Below, one piece after another: positions 46,029 through 54,772 of a DNA stretch of 64,000 bases; position 1 is the stretch's first letter, and every line of letters begins with the position of its first letter. The notes under the pieces were generated by a model, which saw only the letters and a list, made by a program, of their open reading frames with translations, searched no databases and was not told the origin of the DNA. Where the stretch lies: contig RKSN01000002.1 in assembly GCA_005518185.1 (NCBI GenBank), forward strand, positions 962,614 to 1,026,613, in the 5' to 3' direction. The position numbers were made by a program, and so were the translations under genes. This stretch comes from Chakrabartia godavariana (GTDB taxonomy: Bacteria; Pseudomonadota; Alphaproteobacteria; Sphingomonadales; Sphingomonadaceae).

Positions 46029-46943
46029 CTAAACGTCCAGCGCGTGGATTTCGGCATAGCGGCGCGATCCGTCATTGCGGACGAGTAGCGCGGAATATTC
46101 GGGCACTTCGAGCCAGGTCGCATAGTCGCGCGTGAGCGGTTCGGAGGCAACGACGATGCTATCGGCCTGCGCTGCACCGCCGGTCAGCTTCCACTCGCCC
46201 TCATGCAGACCATAGTTGGCGCCAAAGCTGTACCACATGGACAAAAAGTCTGACGAGCCCTGCAGCTGGCTCGCGTCAAACCGACCAAAGTCGAATGTGT
46301 ACCTTACCGCAACCAGGTTGACGCCATCGCAGAACATCAGGTTGGCCGAAGAGGAGCGCGTGATCCCGTGCCGCTCCCGGACCGTGCGGATGGCAGACAA
46401 GGCAGTGCGGATCGCAGCGAGGATCGCCTCAGGCGTATTGATGGCCCGTGGCTCCGGCAGAGCAGACGCCACCAGCGCATAGATCCATTCGCTGTCTGTG
46501 GACCCCGAAATCGCCTGTGCAAATTCGGGGCGAACGTATGACAGCAGATCGAAACGCATCTCCCGAAAGCCGGCGAGATCGCCATTGTGCGCCATCGCCA
46601 GCGGCACCTCCGGAAACCGGAAGGGATGCACGTTCTGCTCATTGACCTGCACAGTCGACGTCAGCGGGACGCCCCGGATATGGGCCAAAAGCCCGCCAAC
46701 CCGCAGCTTGCCCGCCAGCTCTTTGAGGTTGCGATCAAACAGGGCAACCTGGGTGGTGCGATAACGGTAGGGCAGATGCGGCTCATGGCTCGACGGGTCC
46801 CACGCCGCCATGCCAAACCCGGCAAGATTGAGCATGGACAGCATCTGCGCGGAAGTCGTCTGATTGAGGAGCGAGGAATCAGGGGCGTAGAGCAAATGGT
46901 CCAGAAGAACCGGGCTGCCCAGATAGGAAAGTATCCGACACAT
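46029..46943 (-). CDS. Class II glutamine amidotransferase (EgtC/GATase-II type)
   Basis: This 304-residue Ntn-type amidotransferase begins MCRILSYLGS, so Cys2 becomes the nucleophile after Met removal. The Arg-containing LAHIRGVPL, AMAHNGDLAGF and the STDSEWIYAL segment are the conserved substrate-binding parts. Single-domain members include EgtC-like enzymes, which hydrolyse gamma-glutamyl bonds. No synthetase domain is attached and no ergothioneine genes are nearby, so the partner is unknown. The ATG shares one base with the preceding cNMP-binding gene (TGATG), so the two are co-produced. Confidence 0.88.
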   Translation of the reverse strand: MCRILSYLGSPVLLDHLLYAPDSSLLNQTTSAQMLSMLNLAGFGMAAWDPSSHEPHLPYRYRTTQVALFDRNLKELAGKLRVGGLLAHIRGVPLTSTVQVNEQNVHPFRFPEVPLAMAHNGDLAGFREMRFDLLSYVRPEFAQAISGSTDSEWIYALVASALPEPRAINTPEAILAAIRTALSAIRTVRERHGITRSSSANLMFCDGVNLVAVRYTFDFGRFDASQLQGSSDFLSMWYSFGANYGLHEGEWKLTGGAAQADSIVVASEPLTRDYATWLEVPEYSALLVRNDGSRRYAEIHALDV

Positions 46944-47920
46944 CAGCGCGCGTCCCCGCCATTGTCTTGGTTGAACAGTTCCAGCGAGACCGCGCGGCCG
47001 AAATGACGGTTGGCGCGGCGCTGGTCACGCACCAGCTGGCGACCGATCGCGGCAAAGAGGGCGAGCGCGGTCGGGTCCGGGCTGCGGCGCATCTCCTCGA
47101 ACGCCGATTGCGGCAGCTGAAGCGCGATCGTGTCTTCCGCTGCCTCCAGACCGAGCGGCAGCGATGCGCCTTCAAACAGGCTGATCAGGCCCGTAATCTC
47201 TCCGGGACCATGGACCATGATCTGTTCGCGGCCCTCCGGTCGGGCCAGATAGGCCCGCAGCGCACCGCGCAGCACAAGCGTCAACGCCTGGGGTGCTTCC
47301 GTCACCGCGACATCGGTTCCGCGCCGAAGCGCGAGACCGACGCCTTTCGCCGTGAGCAAGGCCGCCCCGTCGGCGCCGAGATCGGCCAGCCGGCCAATTG
47401 CGGAAAACAGAGGCGTCACATCCGGCGCAGCATCGATGCGCTGCTTCGGCGATGCCGCGCGCAGGGACGGAAGATCATAGCGCGTGGCGGCGGCAATCCG
47501 CGACAACGTGGCGCGTGTGCGCGATGCAACAAGGCACCGCAAGGCATCGATCAGATCCAGCGTCCACGGCTTGCCGTCGGCAAGCAGCGCCATGAATCGC
47601 GCCTTGGGCACGCGCAACCCGTCGCTGTCGGCCGTCGCTGTCACACCTGCTGAGCGGAGACCATCGTCAAGCAGCGCAAATTCACCAACGACGTCACCCG
47701 GCCCGATCACGCCCACTGTCGCTGCCGTGTCCCCGGGTATGCGCGTCGTAATCTCCAGCTGGCCATTGCCCAGAATGTAGAGCGCGTCGGCCGCCATACC
47801 TTGCCGGAACAGCGTGTCGCCGCGCCGGATCACAAAGGGATCGGCCGCCTGTGCCAGTTCGGCCAACGCACTCGGCGCCAGCGCGGACAAATGGCCGGAT
47901 GTGCGCAGAAACTCCCCCAC
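46943..47920 (-). CDS. Protein with two cyclic-nucleotide-binding domains
   Basis: This 325-residue protein contains two CRP-like cNMP-binding domains, at about residues 15-130 (GDTLFRQGMAADALYILGNG, GPGDVVGEFALLDDGL) and 180-300 (LVLRGALRAYL, HGPGEITGLISLFEG). There is no C-terminal DNA-binding helix-turn-helix, so it is not a CRP-type regulator. The first domain has the phosphate-binding-cassette-like GEFALLDDGLRS, but the Arg of the usual RAA motif is shifted and ligand binding is uncertain. It starts with GTG and is coupled to the amidotransferase. An AT-rich palindrome lies 27 bp upstream. Confidence 0.82.
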   Translation of the reverse strand: MGEFLRTSGHLSALAPSALAELAQAADPFVIRRGDTLFRQGMAADALYILGNGQLEITTRIPGDTAATVGVIGPGDVVGEFALLDDGLRSAGVTATADSDGLRVPKARFMALLADGKPWTLDLIDALRCLVASRTRATLSRIAAATRYDLPSLRAASPKQRIDAAPDVTPLFSAIGRLADLGADGAALLTAKGVGLALRRGTDVAVTEAPQALTLVLRGALRAYLARPEGREQIMVHGPGEITGLISLFEGASLPLGLEAAEDTIALQLPQSAFEEMRRSPDPTALALFAAIGRQLVRDQRRANRHFGRAVSLELFNQDNGGDAR

Positions 47921-47946
47921 CTGGCGCTCCCCCCTGCGTTGTTTTT

Positions 47947-47960
47947 CTTATTTAAATAAG
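47947..47960. promoter_or_regulatory. 14-bp AT palindrome upstream of the cNMP-binding gene
   Basis: CTTATTTAAATAAG is a perfect palindrome in the 99-bp gap between the P-type ATPase stop and the cNMP-binding gene start. It is rich in AT within a GC-rich region and lies about 27 bases before the start codon, where an operator or a -10 element would sit. It suggests that the two-gene unit has its own promoter. Confidence 0.45.
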
Positions 47961-48019
47961 GGAGTTACATATTTTCAAAGCGAATGCGAGCCCTTCCGGC
48001 ACGCAGGGCCGCGACAGCC

Positions 48020-50566
48020 TCAGGCGCGCATCTGTCGGCGCCAGACCGGCTTGAGCGCTTCAAGGCCGATGAACAGCCCGACCACAAGAAAGACGACCAT
48101 GCCCAGAAGCGGCAGTGGCGTCGGGGCAAAGCCGAAGAGCCTTCCCACAACGGGGAGGGCCTGTGTTGCGGACAGCACGGAGACAACGGCCAGCGCCACC
48201 ACCCCCAAGGCCAGATTGGGGCGGAGGACAGCCGCGCCGAGCGAGGGGCTGAAACGGCGGTTGATCAGGATCAGGACAAAGGTGGACAGCACAAGCGCGC
48301 CAAAGGCTGTCGACCGAAGCACCTCCAGCGGTGTGTCGACGGACCAGAGATACAGCGTCACGCCAATCACGAGCAGCATGGCCGCGACGCCTTGCAGCGC
48401 CGCCCAGCCCAGGAGTCCGTGTGAGACCATCGGCGTCGCTGGCGAACGCGGCGGGCGCTTCATCAGGTCGCCCTCCTCGGTCTCCGCCTCAAAGGCCAGC
48501 GAACAGACGGGATCGATGATCATTTCGAGAAAGGCGATGTGGATGGGGCCGAGCAGGAGCGGCATCCCCGAAACCAAAGGCAGCAGGGCCAGACCCGCAA
48601 TCGGAATGTGAACGGCGACGATGAACCCCATCGCCTTTCGCAGATTGTCGTAGATGCGGCGCCCCAGCCGGATGGCGCGGGTGATCGATTCAAAATCATC
48701 ATCAAGGAGCACCAGCGCCGACGCCTCCCGCGCGACATCGGTGCCGCGGCCGCCCATCGCAATCCCGATATGCGCGGCCTTCAGCGCGGGCGCATCGTTG
48801 ACGCCGTCCCCGGTCATCGCCACGCGCTCACCCGCCGCCTTCAGCGCGGTGACCAGCCGCAATTTCTGTTCGGGCATGATCCGCGCAAAGACGCTGGTGG
48901 CCTGCACGGCGCCCACCAGCGCCGCGTCGTCGAGGCTGGCGAGCGCGTCGCCCGTCAGGACGGAGGCCGCCTCAATGCCCGCCTGTCGGGCAATGGCCTG
49001 CGCCGTTTGGGGATAGTCCCCCGTGATCATAACGACCCGAATTCCGGCCGCGCGACATTGACGCACGGCATCGGGCACGGACGCGCGGATCGGATCAGCA
49101 AGGCCGACAAGCCCGCGAAAGGCAAAGTCGAAGGACCGGTGCGTGTCGGGCAGGGCCGCGTTTTCGGGCCAGCGGGCCTCGGCCACGCCCAGGACACGCA
49201 GCCCCGCACGGGCCATGCCGTCCACCTGCGCGCGCAGGGCGAGGCGTGCCGCGTCATCAAGGCTGCACAGATCGGCAATGGCCTCAGGCGCGCCCTTTGC
49301 CGCGACAAGATGGTCCGCGCCGTCCCGGGCCCAGACGTGCGACATGGCCAGCAGGCCCGGATCAAGCCGGTAATGGTGCCGCAGCGCCCAACCCTCTTCC
49401 GAACGGGCCCGGCTGGCATCTTCGGACAGATCATGGAACGCCTGCTCCATCGGATCGGTCGGGCGCACCGCGCTGGCGAGCACGCCCAGTTCGCCGAGCA
49501 TGGCAAAGTCCGCCTCCAGAATCCTGTCCGGCCCTGCGGTCGCGCAGGCGCGTCCATCAGCCAGCCGCAGCTCGGTAATCCGCATCCTGTTTTCGGTGAG
49601 CGTCCCCGTCTTGTCCGTGCACAGGACCGTCGCCGATCCCAGTTCCTCGATCGCCGAAGCCCGCCGGGTCAGCACGCGCGCGCGCGACATCCGCATCGCG
49701 CCCATCGCCATGAACACCGTCAGCACGACCGGAAATTCCTCCGGCAGCATCGACATGCCAAGCGCAATGCCCGCCAGCACGGCATCGAGCCAGCTGCCCC
49801 GGAAAAGACCGTAAAGCAGCACGCACAACAGGCTCGCTGCGCCGCCCAGAAGCGCCATCCACCCGACCAGCCGACGCGTTTCCATTTGCAGGCGGGGCGA
49901 TTCGGCCTCGATGCGCGACAGGTCCTGGCCGATGCGGCCAATCTCGGTCCGCGCACCAGTCGCGCGCACCTCGAACAGCCCCGCCCCCCGGACCACGAGC
50001 GTACCGCTATAGACAAAGGGCAGCCCCTCACCGCCCGGCCGCGCCATGTCGGACGGGTGCGGCCCGACCGCAATCCCCTTGCCGACGGGCACCGACTCGC
50101 CGGTCAGGATCGACTCATCAAGGCTGAGCCCGTCATTCTCCAGCAGGATGCCGTCGGCTGGCACCCGTTCCCCTTCCGCCATCAGGACGAGATCGCCACG
50201 CACCAGATCGCGCCCGGCAATGCGCCGCGTGCGCCCGTCCCGGATGACGCGCGCACGAGGGCTCGTCAGGTCGCGCAGCGCTTCGATCGCGCGCTCGGTA
50301 CGCGCCTCCTGCGCCACGGTGATCGTGATCGAGACGCAGGCAAAGACGAGGAGGATCAGCGCCTCATGCACATCGCCCAACAGGAAATAGACCAGCCCGC
50401 CCCCGGCCAGCAGCAGGAGCATCGGCTCTCGCATCACATCGATCAGGATTCGCGTCAGGCTGCGCCGCTTCTGGCGCACAAGCGCGTTGGGCCCATCGGC
50501 CGCCAGACGCCGCGCTGCCTCTTCCTCGCTCAGGCCGTTGAAGGCCGCTTCGTCGGGACCGCTCAT
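48020..50566 (-). CDS. P-type cation-transporting ATPase (PEEFP type)
   Basis: This 848-residue membrane pump has the actuator motif LTGESVPVGKG, the phosphorylation motif LCTDKTGTLTENRM, the hinge MTGDGVNDAPALKAA and the ion-path segment LPEEFPVVLTVF in helix 4. The PEEFP form and the N-terminal cation-ATPase domain place it near Ca2+- or other cation-transporting P2/P3 pumps of bacteria, with about ten membrane helices. Ion specificity cannot be read. It is followed after 99 bp by the cNMP-binding and amidotransferase genes. The gene begins 113 bp from the tRNA-Arg gene. Confidence 0.9.
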   Translation of the reverse strand: MSGPDEAAFNGLSEEEAARRLAADGPNALVRQKRRSLTRILIDVMREPMLLLLAGGGLVYFLLGDVHEALILLVFACVSITITVAQEARTERAIEALRDLTSPRARVIRDGRTRRIAGRDLVRGDLVLMAEGERVPADGILLENDGLSLDESILTGESVPVGKGIAVGPHPSDMARPGGEGLPFVYSGTLVVRGAGLFEVRATGARTEIGRIGQDLSRIEAESPRLQMETRRLVGWMALLGGAASLLCVLLYGLFRGSWLDAVLAGIALGMSMLPEEFPVVLTVFMAMGAMRMSRARVLTRRASAIEELGSATVLCTDKTGTLTENRMRITELRLADGRACATAGPDRILEADFAMLGELGVLASAVRPTDPMEQAFHDLSEDASRARSEEGWALRHHYRLDPGLLAMSHVWARDGADHLVAAKGAPEAIADLCSLDDAARLALRAQVDGMARAGLRVLGVAEARWPENAALPDTHRSFDFAFRGLVGLADPIRASVPDAVRQCRAAGIRVVMITGDYPQTAQAIARQAGIEAASVLTGDALASLDDAALVGAVQATSVFARIMPEQKLRLVTALKAAGERVAMTGDGVNDAPALKAAHIGIAMGGRGTDVAREASALVLLDDDFESITRAIRLGRRIYDNLRKAMGFIVAVHIPIAGLALLPLVSGMPLLLGPIHIAFLEMIIDPVCSLAFEAETEEGDLMKRPPRSPATPMVSHGLLGWAALQGVAAMLLVIGVTLYLWSVDTPLEVLRSTAFGALVLSTFVLILINRRFSPSLGAAVLRPNLALGVVALAVVSVLSATQALPVVGRLFGFAPTPLPLLGMVVFLVVGLFIGLEALKPVWRRQMRA

Positions 50567-50678
50567 GCGCCGATTCTAATCCAGCTGGCGCGGTCCACGA
50601 TAGGACTTTCGACAGAAGCGTTCGCAAAGCGACACCCACCGCCGAACGGCGAGTGGGAAAGAGAATGTCTGGAAAAAA

Positions 50679-50755
50679 TGGCGCGCCCGGAACGATTCGA
50701 ACGTCCGACCCTCAGATTCGTAGTCTGATGCTCTATCCAGCTGAGCTACGGGCGC
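50679..50755 (-). tRNA. tRNA-Arg (anticodon ACG)
   Basis: The minus strand folds into a cloverleaf of 77 nt. The acceptor arm is GCGCCCG with CGGGCGC, the D arm GCTC/GAGC, and the anticodon loop CTACGAA gives anticodon ACG. The T loop is TTCGAAT. The CCA end is encoded. A T6 run follows directly after CCA and may terminate the transcript. Inosine modification of A34 would let it read CGU, CGC and CGA. Confidence 0.96.
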
Positions 50756-50769
50756 GCATTGGAGAGCGG

Positions 50770-50798
50770 CGGTTAGTCGCCTTTTTTCAAAAGTGCAA
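50770..50798 (-). promoter_or_regulatory. Promoter of tRNA-Arg
   Basis: On the minus strand TTGCAC (50798-50793), a 17-bp spacer and TAACCG (50775-50770) precede the tRNA by 14 bases. This is close to the sigma-70 pattern used for stable RNA genes. It is inferred from spacing and position. Confidence 0.5.
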
Positions 50799-50839
50799 CC
50801 CCGTTGCGACATGGAAATGCAAACCCTAAGAGCATTGTC

Positions 50840-51337
50840 ATGCGGAACGTCCTTATTCCCCTTCTTCTCCTGTCGGTTGCGGCCTGCGCCAAGCCGGGGA
50901 CCTACCCCTCGCTCAACGTGCGCCCCATTGAGGGGAAGGCGTCCGGCCTGCTGACCGAACCGGCGGCCGAGCCGACCGCTGTCGCGCCTGCGACTCCGGC
51001 GGTGCAGGCGAAGGTCGATGCCGCGATTGCCGCAGCACGCGCGGGGGCACAGGCCTTTGACAGCGACCTGCCCGCCACGCGGTCTGCAGTGGCGGCGGCC
51101 GGCGCGAGCGGCTCAGAAAGCTGGATCGCGGCACAGATGGCGATTTCGGCGCTGGAACGCAGCAGCGCACCCGTGAAAATGGCGCTGTCCGATCTCGACG
51201 GGATGCTGCGCGCGGCGCTGTCAGCACCACCCGGCGAAGATCTGGCGCGAATTGAGGCGGCGATCCGGTCGGTTGAAGCGATCGATGCGCAGCAGACGGA
51301 CGCGATGGATGCGCTGCTGAGGAGCGTCAGCCGCTGA
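50840..51337 (+). CDS. Small putative lipoprotein
   Basis: This 165-residue protein begins MRNVLIPLLLLSVAACAKPG, a lipoprotein signal with lipobox VAAC. The mature part is Ala-rich and helical with low sequence complexity (residues 45-165), typical of envelope lipoproteins of unknown function. I do not recognise a domain. The ATG at 50840 gives the canonical signal; a frame start at 50804 would add 12 residues and bury it. Its 3' end overlaps the convergent gamma-carbonic anhydrase-like gene by 11 bp. Confidence 0.75.
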   Translation: MRNVLIPLLLLSVAACAKPGTYPSLNVRPIEGKASGLLTEPAAEPTAVAPATPAVQAKVDAAIAAARAGAQAFDSDLPATRSAVAAAGASGSESWIAAQMAISALERSSAPVKMALSDLDGMLRAALSAPPGEDLARIEAAIRSVEAIDAQQTDAMDALLRSVSR

Positions 51338-51872
51338 TCGCGGCGCGGTGCGTCTTCCCGTTGTGGACATAGTGCGCAACGGCCATGCGATTGCCGGTTG
51401 CCCACATCTCGTCGAGCTCCCGCATGAAGCGCGCCGGACGTCCACCCCACATCTGATAGCTCTCGATCTTCTTGCCCGGCGTCAGCATGGCGCCTGCGGC
51501 AAGCATCGAATTCTCCTCAAGCACGCAGCCGTCCATGACGATCGAGCCCAGTCCGACAAGCGCATTCTTGCGCACCGTGCAGCCGTGCAGCATCGCCATG
51601 TGTCCGATCAGCGCGTCTTCCTCGATGATGGTCGGATAGCCGACCATGCCGCCCTTGTCCGAATCGCAGTGGATGACGGTGCCGTCCTGAATGTTGGACC
51701 GCGCGCCGATACGGATGGCGTTCACATCCCCGCGCAGCACGCAATTATACCAGACGCTGGCCTCCGGCCCGATCTCCACATCACCGATGATGCGGCATCC
51801 GGGCGCAATGAAGGCCGAAGGGTCGATGCGCGGTGTTGCGCCGTTGAGGCTGATGATCGTGACGTCCTGCAT
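51327..51872 (-). CDS. Gamma-carbonic anhydrase family protein (left-handed hexapeptide repeat)
   Basis: This 181-residue protein is built of left-handed beta-helix hexapeptide turns (IGDVEIGPEASVWYNCVLRG, then IGARSNIQDGTVIHC). The three histidines that bind metal in gamma-carbonic anhydrases are in DGTVIHCDS and LIGHMAMLHGC. It is of the YrdA/PaaY type. Many such proteins are catalytically weak, so activity is not assured. The ATG at 51872 lies 35 bases after the MFS-spermidine synthase stop, on the same strand, and probably shares its transcript. Confidence 0.9.
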   Translation of the reverse strand: MQDVTIISLNGATPRIDPSAFIAPGCRIIGDVEIGPEASVWYNCVLRGDVNAIRIGARSNIQDGTVIHCDSDKGGMVGYPTIIEEDALIGHMAMLHGCTVRKNALVGLGSIVMDGCVLEENSMLAAGAMLTPGKKIESYQMWGGRPARFMRELDEMWATGNRMAVAHYVHNGKTHRAAISG

Positions 51873-51907
51873 CCGCCGGTCATGGCCGATGCCGTGCGCG
51901 GGATCAA

Positions 51908-54136
51908 CTAGTCGAACACCTTGAGCAGCGGCAGCACCGATCCATAACTGTCGGTCCACGGGCGGAAACCGGGGGCGGGCGGCAGCTTTTCCCACCGCTC
52001 GGCACCGCTCGCCGCCTCGAGCGCGGCGATGGTCTGCGGATTGCGCGACATGGCGACCCAGATCGAGGCGGTCCGGTGATAATCGCGCCATTCGCTCGCC
52101 TTTGGCACGAAGGTGCGGATGCGCGCGGTCCAGCCATTGCGCGCAGCGGCAGCAAGCACCGGCGACAAATCGAAATAGCGGTTGGAAATGTGGACCATCA
52201 GCAGGCCGTCCGCCGTCAGGTGGCGCCCATAAACCCCGAAGGCTTCCCGCGTGAGGAGATGCATCGGGATCGAATCGGACGAAAAGGCATCGACGACGAG
52301 CAGGTCCGCACTCGCAGCAGGCTCAGTCGCGAGTACGATGCGCGCGTCGCCAATGGCGACCTTGAGATCGGGCCTGCAGCGCGAAATGAAGCTGAACTGC
52401 GCCGGGTTGCGGGCAATATGATCCACCACAGGGTCGATCTCATAATAGCGCCAGGACTGGGTCGGCGTGCCGTAGCAGACGAGCGTACCTGCCCCCAGAC
52501 CGACCACACCGATGCGGGCCTTGTCCCCGAAGAGCCGGGGCGCGGCCTGCAGCGCAAGGCCGACGCCCGACTTTTCGACATAATAGGTGGTGGGCTTTGT
52601 CTCCCGGCCCGGCAGACGGCTCTGCACGCCGTGGAGCGTCGTGCCATGCATGAGGAGCATCGCCCGGTTTTCGAGCGGGCGGACGGTGTAGATGCCGAAA
52701 TAGCTGCGCGTCAGCTCCCCCGGCTGGAAGGAACGTGCCAGCGTCTCCAGCCCGTTGACCGTCATCATGGTCATCATCAGGAAGCCGAGGAACAGCAGCC
52801 GGTTGCCGACCAGAACGATGGCGCCAAGCGCGAGGAGGCCGCCCACGGCAATGACGGCCGGCTTGTCCTGCCCCGGGAGCCCGAGCACGGCGCCCAGCGA
52901 CAGGGCCAGCGCCAGACCGAGCAGCAGCCACGTGCGCGCGGGCGCCAGCTGCGACAGATCGCCCAGACGTGCCCGCACGATCTCCAGCGGGCGCTGCACG
53001 ACCAGCAGGGCTGCGGCGATCAGCAGGATCGGATGTTCATAGCCCCAGTCAAAGACGAGCGGCGCGATCAGCGCACAGAAAAGCCCGCCAACGACACCGC
53101 CTGCGGACATGGCGAGGTAAAAGGCCGTCAGATGGTCCGGCGCGGGCCGCAGATCGTACATCCGCGCATGGAGCGCAGTCGACAATCCGAACAGGCAGGT
53201 CAGCACGACGGCGGCCGCGACATAGGCAAAGCCCGTCGCGTCCATGAAGGCGAGAAAGCCGCCAAAGACGATGAAGACTGGCGCCAGACGCTGAAACAGG
53301 TCGGCAGCGCCGCGACGCTCGCTGAACGCGATGCTGAAGCTCAAAAGATAGAGGCCAAGCGGCAGCACCCAGATGAGCGGCATCGCCACGATATCGGTCG
53401 TCAGATGGAGCGTGGTCGACAGCATCAGCCCCGACGGGACGGCCGCGAGGACGATCCAGTGCAGCACGCGGCGCAGCTCGGGTCGCGGCGTCTGGGGCAG
53501 AGCCTGCATTTGGGCGGCAGCGCCCTTGGGCAGCATCGCGGCGCAGATGAGAACGAGGGTGGCGAGGAGGACATAGCCTGCCGACCACAAGCTGCTCTGC
53601 GCCTCGACCGGCAGGAACGGTTCAACGAGGACCGGATAGGCAAGCAGCCCGGCAAAGCTGCCCACATTGGACGCGGCATAAAGCGCATAGGGATCCCCCC
53701 CGCCCTGAAGCCCGAACCAGCACTGCATCAATGGCGCCTGCGCGGAGACGACAAAGAAGAGCGGGCCAATCGAAGTCAGCAGCAGCCAGGGCACCCAGAA
53801 GAAGGGATTGCCATCGGCCGGGGGATCGCCTGCCGCCAGTCCGATGGGCAGCATGAGCGCCGCGCAGGCAAAAAGGGCGAGGTGAACCATCGCCTGACGC
53901 AGCGGCGCAAGGCGCCCCAGCGCATGGGCATAGGCATAGCCGCCCAGCAGCAGCGACTGATAGACGAGCATGGCCGAGTTCCAGACCGAGGGTGCACCGC
54001 CAAGACGGGGCAAGGCCATACGCGCGATCATCGGCTGGACCAGGAACAGCAGGAACGACCCTGTGCAGATGGTCACCAGAAACAGCAGCCGGTTGCGCCC
54101 GCTCGCCGCGTGCCCCTGCAAAGCCAAATCGGTCAA
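51908..54136 (-). CDS. MFS-like membrane domain fused to spermidine synthase domain
   Basis: This 742-residue fusion has an N-terminal polytopic region of about 12-14 helices (residues 15-480, starting with LLFLVTICTGSFLLFLVQPM). A C-terminal Rossmann methyltransferase-like spermidine synthase domain follows (about 500-742), with IGVVGLGAGTLVCYG as the nucleotide-binding loop and YYEIDPVVDHIA and LLVVDAFSSDSIPMHLLT as later motifs. Fused proteins of this type are annotated in many bacteria, and their activity is not established. It is followed by the gamma-carbonic anhydrase-like gene. The polyamine importer elsewhere in this window is not adjacent, so a common pathway is only speculative. 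Confidence 0.88.
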   Translation of the reverse strand: MTDLALQGHAASGRNRLLFLVTICTGSFLLFLVQPMIARMALPRLGGAPSVWNSAMLVYQSLLLGGYAYAHALGRLAPLRQAMVHLALFACAALMLPIGLAAGDPPADGNPFFWVPWLLLTSIGPLFFVVSAQAPLMQCWFGLQGGGDPYALYAASNVGSFAGLLAYPVLVEPFLPVEAQSSLWSAGYVLLATLVLICAAMLPKGAAAQMQALPQTPRPELRRVLHWIVLAAVPSGLMLSTTLHLTTDIVAMPLIWVLPLGLYLLSFSIAFSERRGAADLFQRLAPVFIVFGGFLAFMDATGFAYVAAAVVLTCLFGLSTALHARMYDLRPAPDHLTAFYLAMSAGGVVGGLFCALIAPLVFDWGYEHPILLIAAALLVVQRPLEIVRARLGDLSQLAPARTWLLLGLALALSLGAVLGLPGQDKPAVIAVGGLLALGAIVLVGNRLLFLGFLMMTMMTVNGLETLARSFQPGELTRSYFGIYTVRPLENRAMLLMHGTTLHGVQSRLPGRETKPTTYYVEKSGVGLALQAAPRLFGDKARIGVVGLGAGTLVCYGTPTQSWRYYEIDPVVDHIARNPAQFSFISRCRPDLKVAIGDARIVLATEPAASADLLVVDAFSSDSIPMHLLTREAFGVYGRHLTADGLLMVHISNRYFDLSPVLAAAARNGWTARIRTFVPKASEWRDYHRTASIWVAMSRNPQTIAALEAASGAERWEKLPPAPGFRPWTDSYGSVLPLLKVFD

Positions 54137-54197
54137 CGTCGTTCCCCTTCCCCGGTCGGTCCTGCCCCTTCAGTGACAGGAGAGCCTTGGAATATGG

Positions 54198-54758
54198 TTA
54201 ACGTGCAGCCAGCCAGCTGGCGCGGTCGACGCTGTAGGTAATGTGGCGCTTGAGCGGACTGCCATCGGGCACATTAGGGTGATCGAAGGCCATGTCGGCG
54301 TGCCGGTGCATGCCGAGCCGTTCCATCAGGCCCCAGCTCTTTTCGTTATTGTCGACCGTGATCGCCCACACGGAATCGTCGGGCAGATGCGCAAAGGCCC
54401 AGTCGATGGCCGCACTCGCGGCCTCGCGGGCATAGCCCTGCCCCCAAGTGTCAAAGGCAAAGCGCCAGCCCACTTCGACCAGATCCTCGATCGGCGTCCC
54501 CTTCCCCCCGCGAATGAGGCCACACCAGCCAATGAGGCGTCCGTCCTCCTTGCGCTCGACCGCCCAGAAGCAATGGCCCAGCGTTTCCTGAAGCCCGCGC
54601 AGACGCTCCACCAGCGCCTCAATATCGGCCATCGTCATCGCCGGCCCCAGAAACTTCATCACGCGCGGATCGGTGTTGATCGCGTGAAACGCAACCCGAT
54701 CCCCATCGCGCCACTCCCGCAGGATCAGACGCTCGGTCTCAAGACGAAAGTCAGCCAT
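54198..54758 (-). CDS. GNAT acetyltransferase (RimJ/RimL-like)
   Basis: This 186-residue acetyltransferase is of the same broad group as the one at 1206-1736. TERLILREWRDGDRVAFHAI is the typical N-terminus and the acetyl-CoA-binding segment is FDTWGQGYAREAASAAIDWA (about residues 110-130). NEKSWGLMERLGMHRHADM ends the fold. Its substrate is unknown. The gene is separated from the MFS-spermidine synthase start by 61 bp and its own start lies 15 bp from the left arm of the inverted-repeat unit at 54773. Confidence 0.88.
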   Translation of the reverse strand: MADFRLETERLILREWRDGDRVAFHAINTDPRVMKFLGPAMTMADIEALVERLRGLQETLGHCFWAVERKEDGRLIGWCGLIRGGKGTPIEDLVEVGWRFAFDTWGQGYAREAASAAIDWAFAHLPDDSVWAITVDNNEKSWGLMERLGMHRHADMAFDHPNVPDGSPLKRHITYSVDRASWLAAR

Positions 54759-54772
54759 GGATGCTCTCTAAA

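Noticed and set aside
48539..50728. 729-codon open frame opposite the P-type ATPase
   Set aside because: Its composition is dominated by Arg, Gly and His, with no motif, and it runs across the tRNA-Arg gene. The ATPase motifs on the other strand are complete.
52076..54241. 721-codon open frame opposite the MFS-spermidine synthase gene
   Set aside because: It is low-complexity Arg/Gln/Glu-rich shadow sequence without domains, and the real gene has clear membrane helices and a Rossmann motif.
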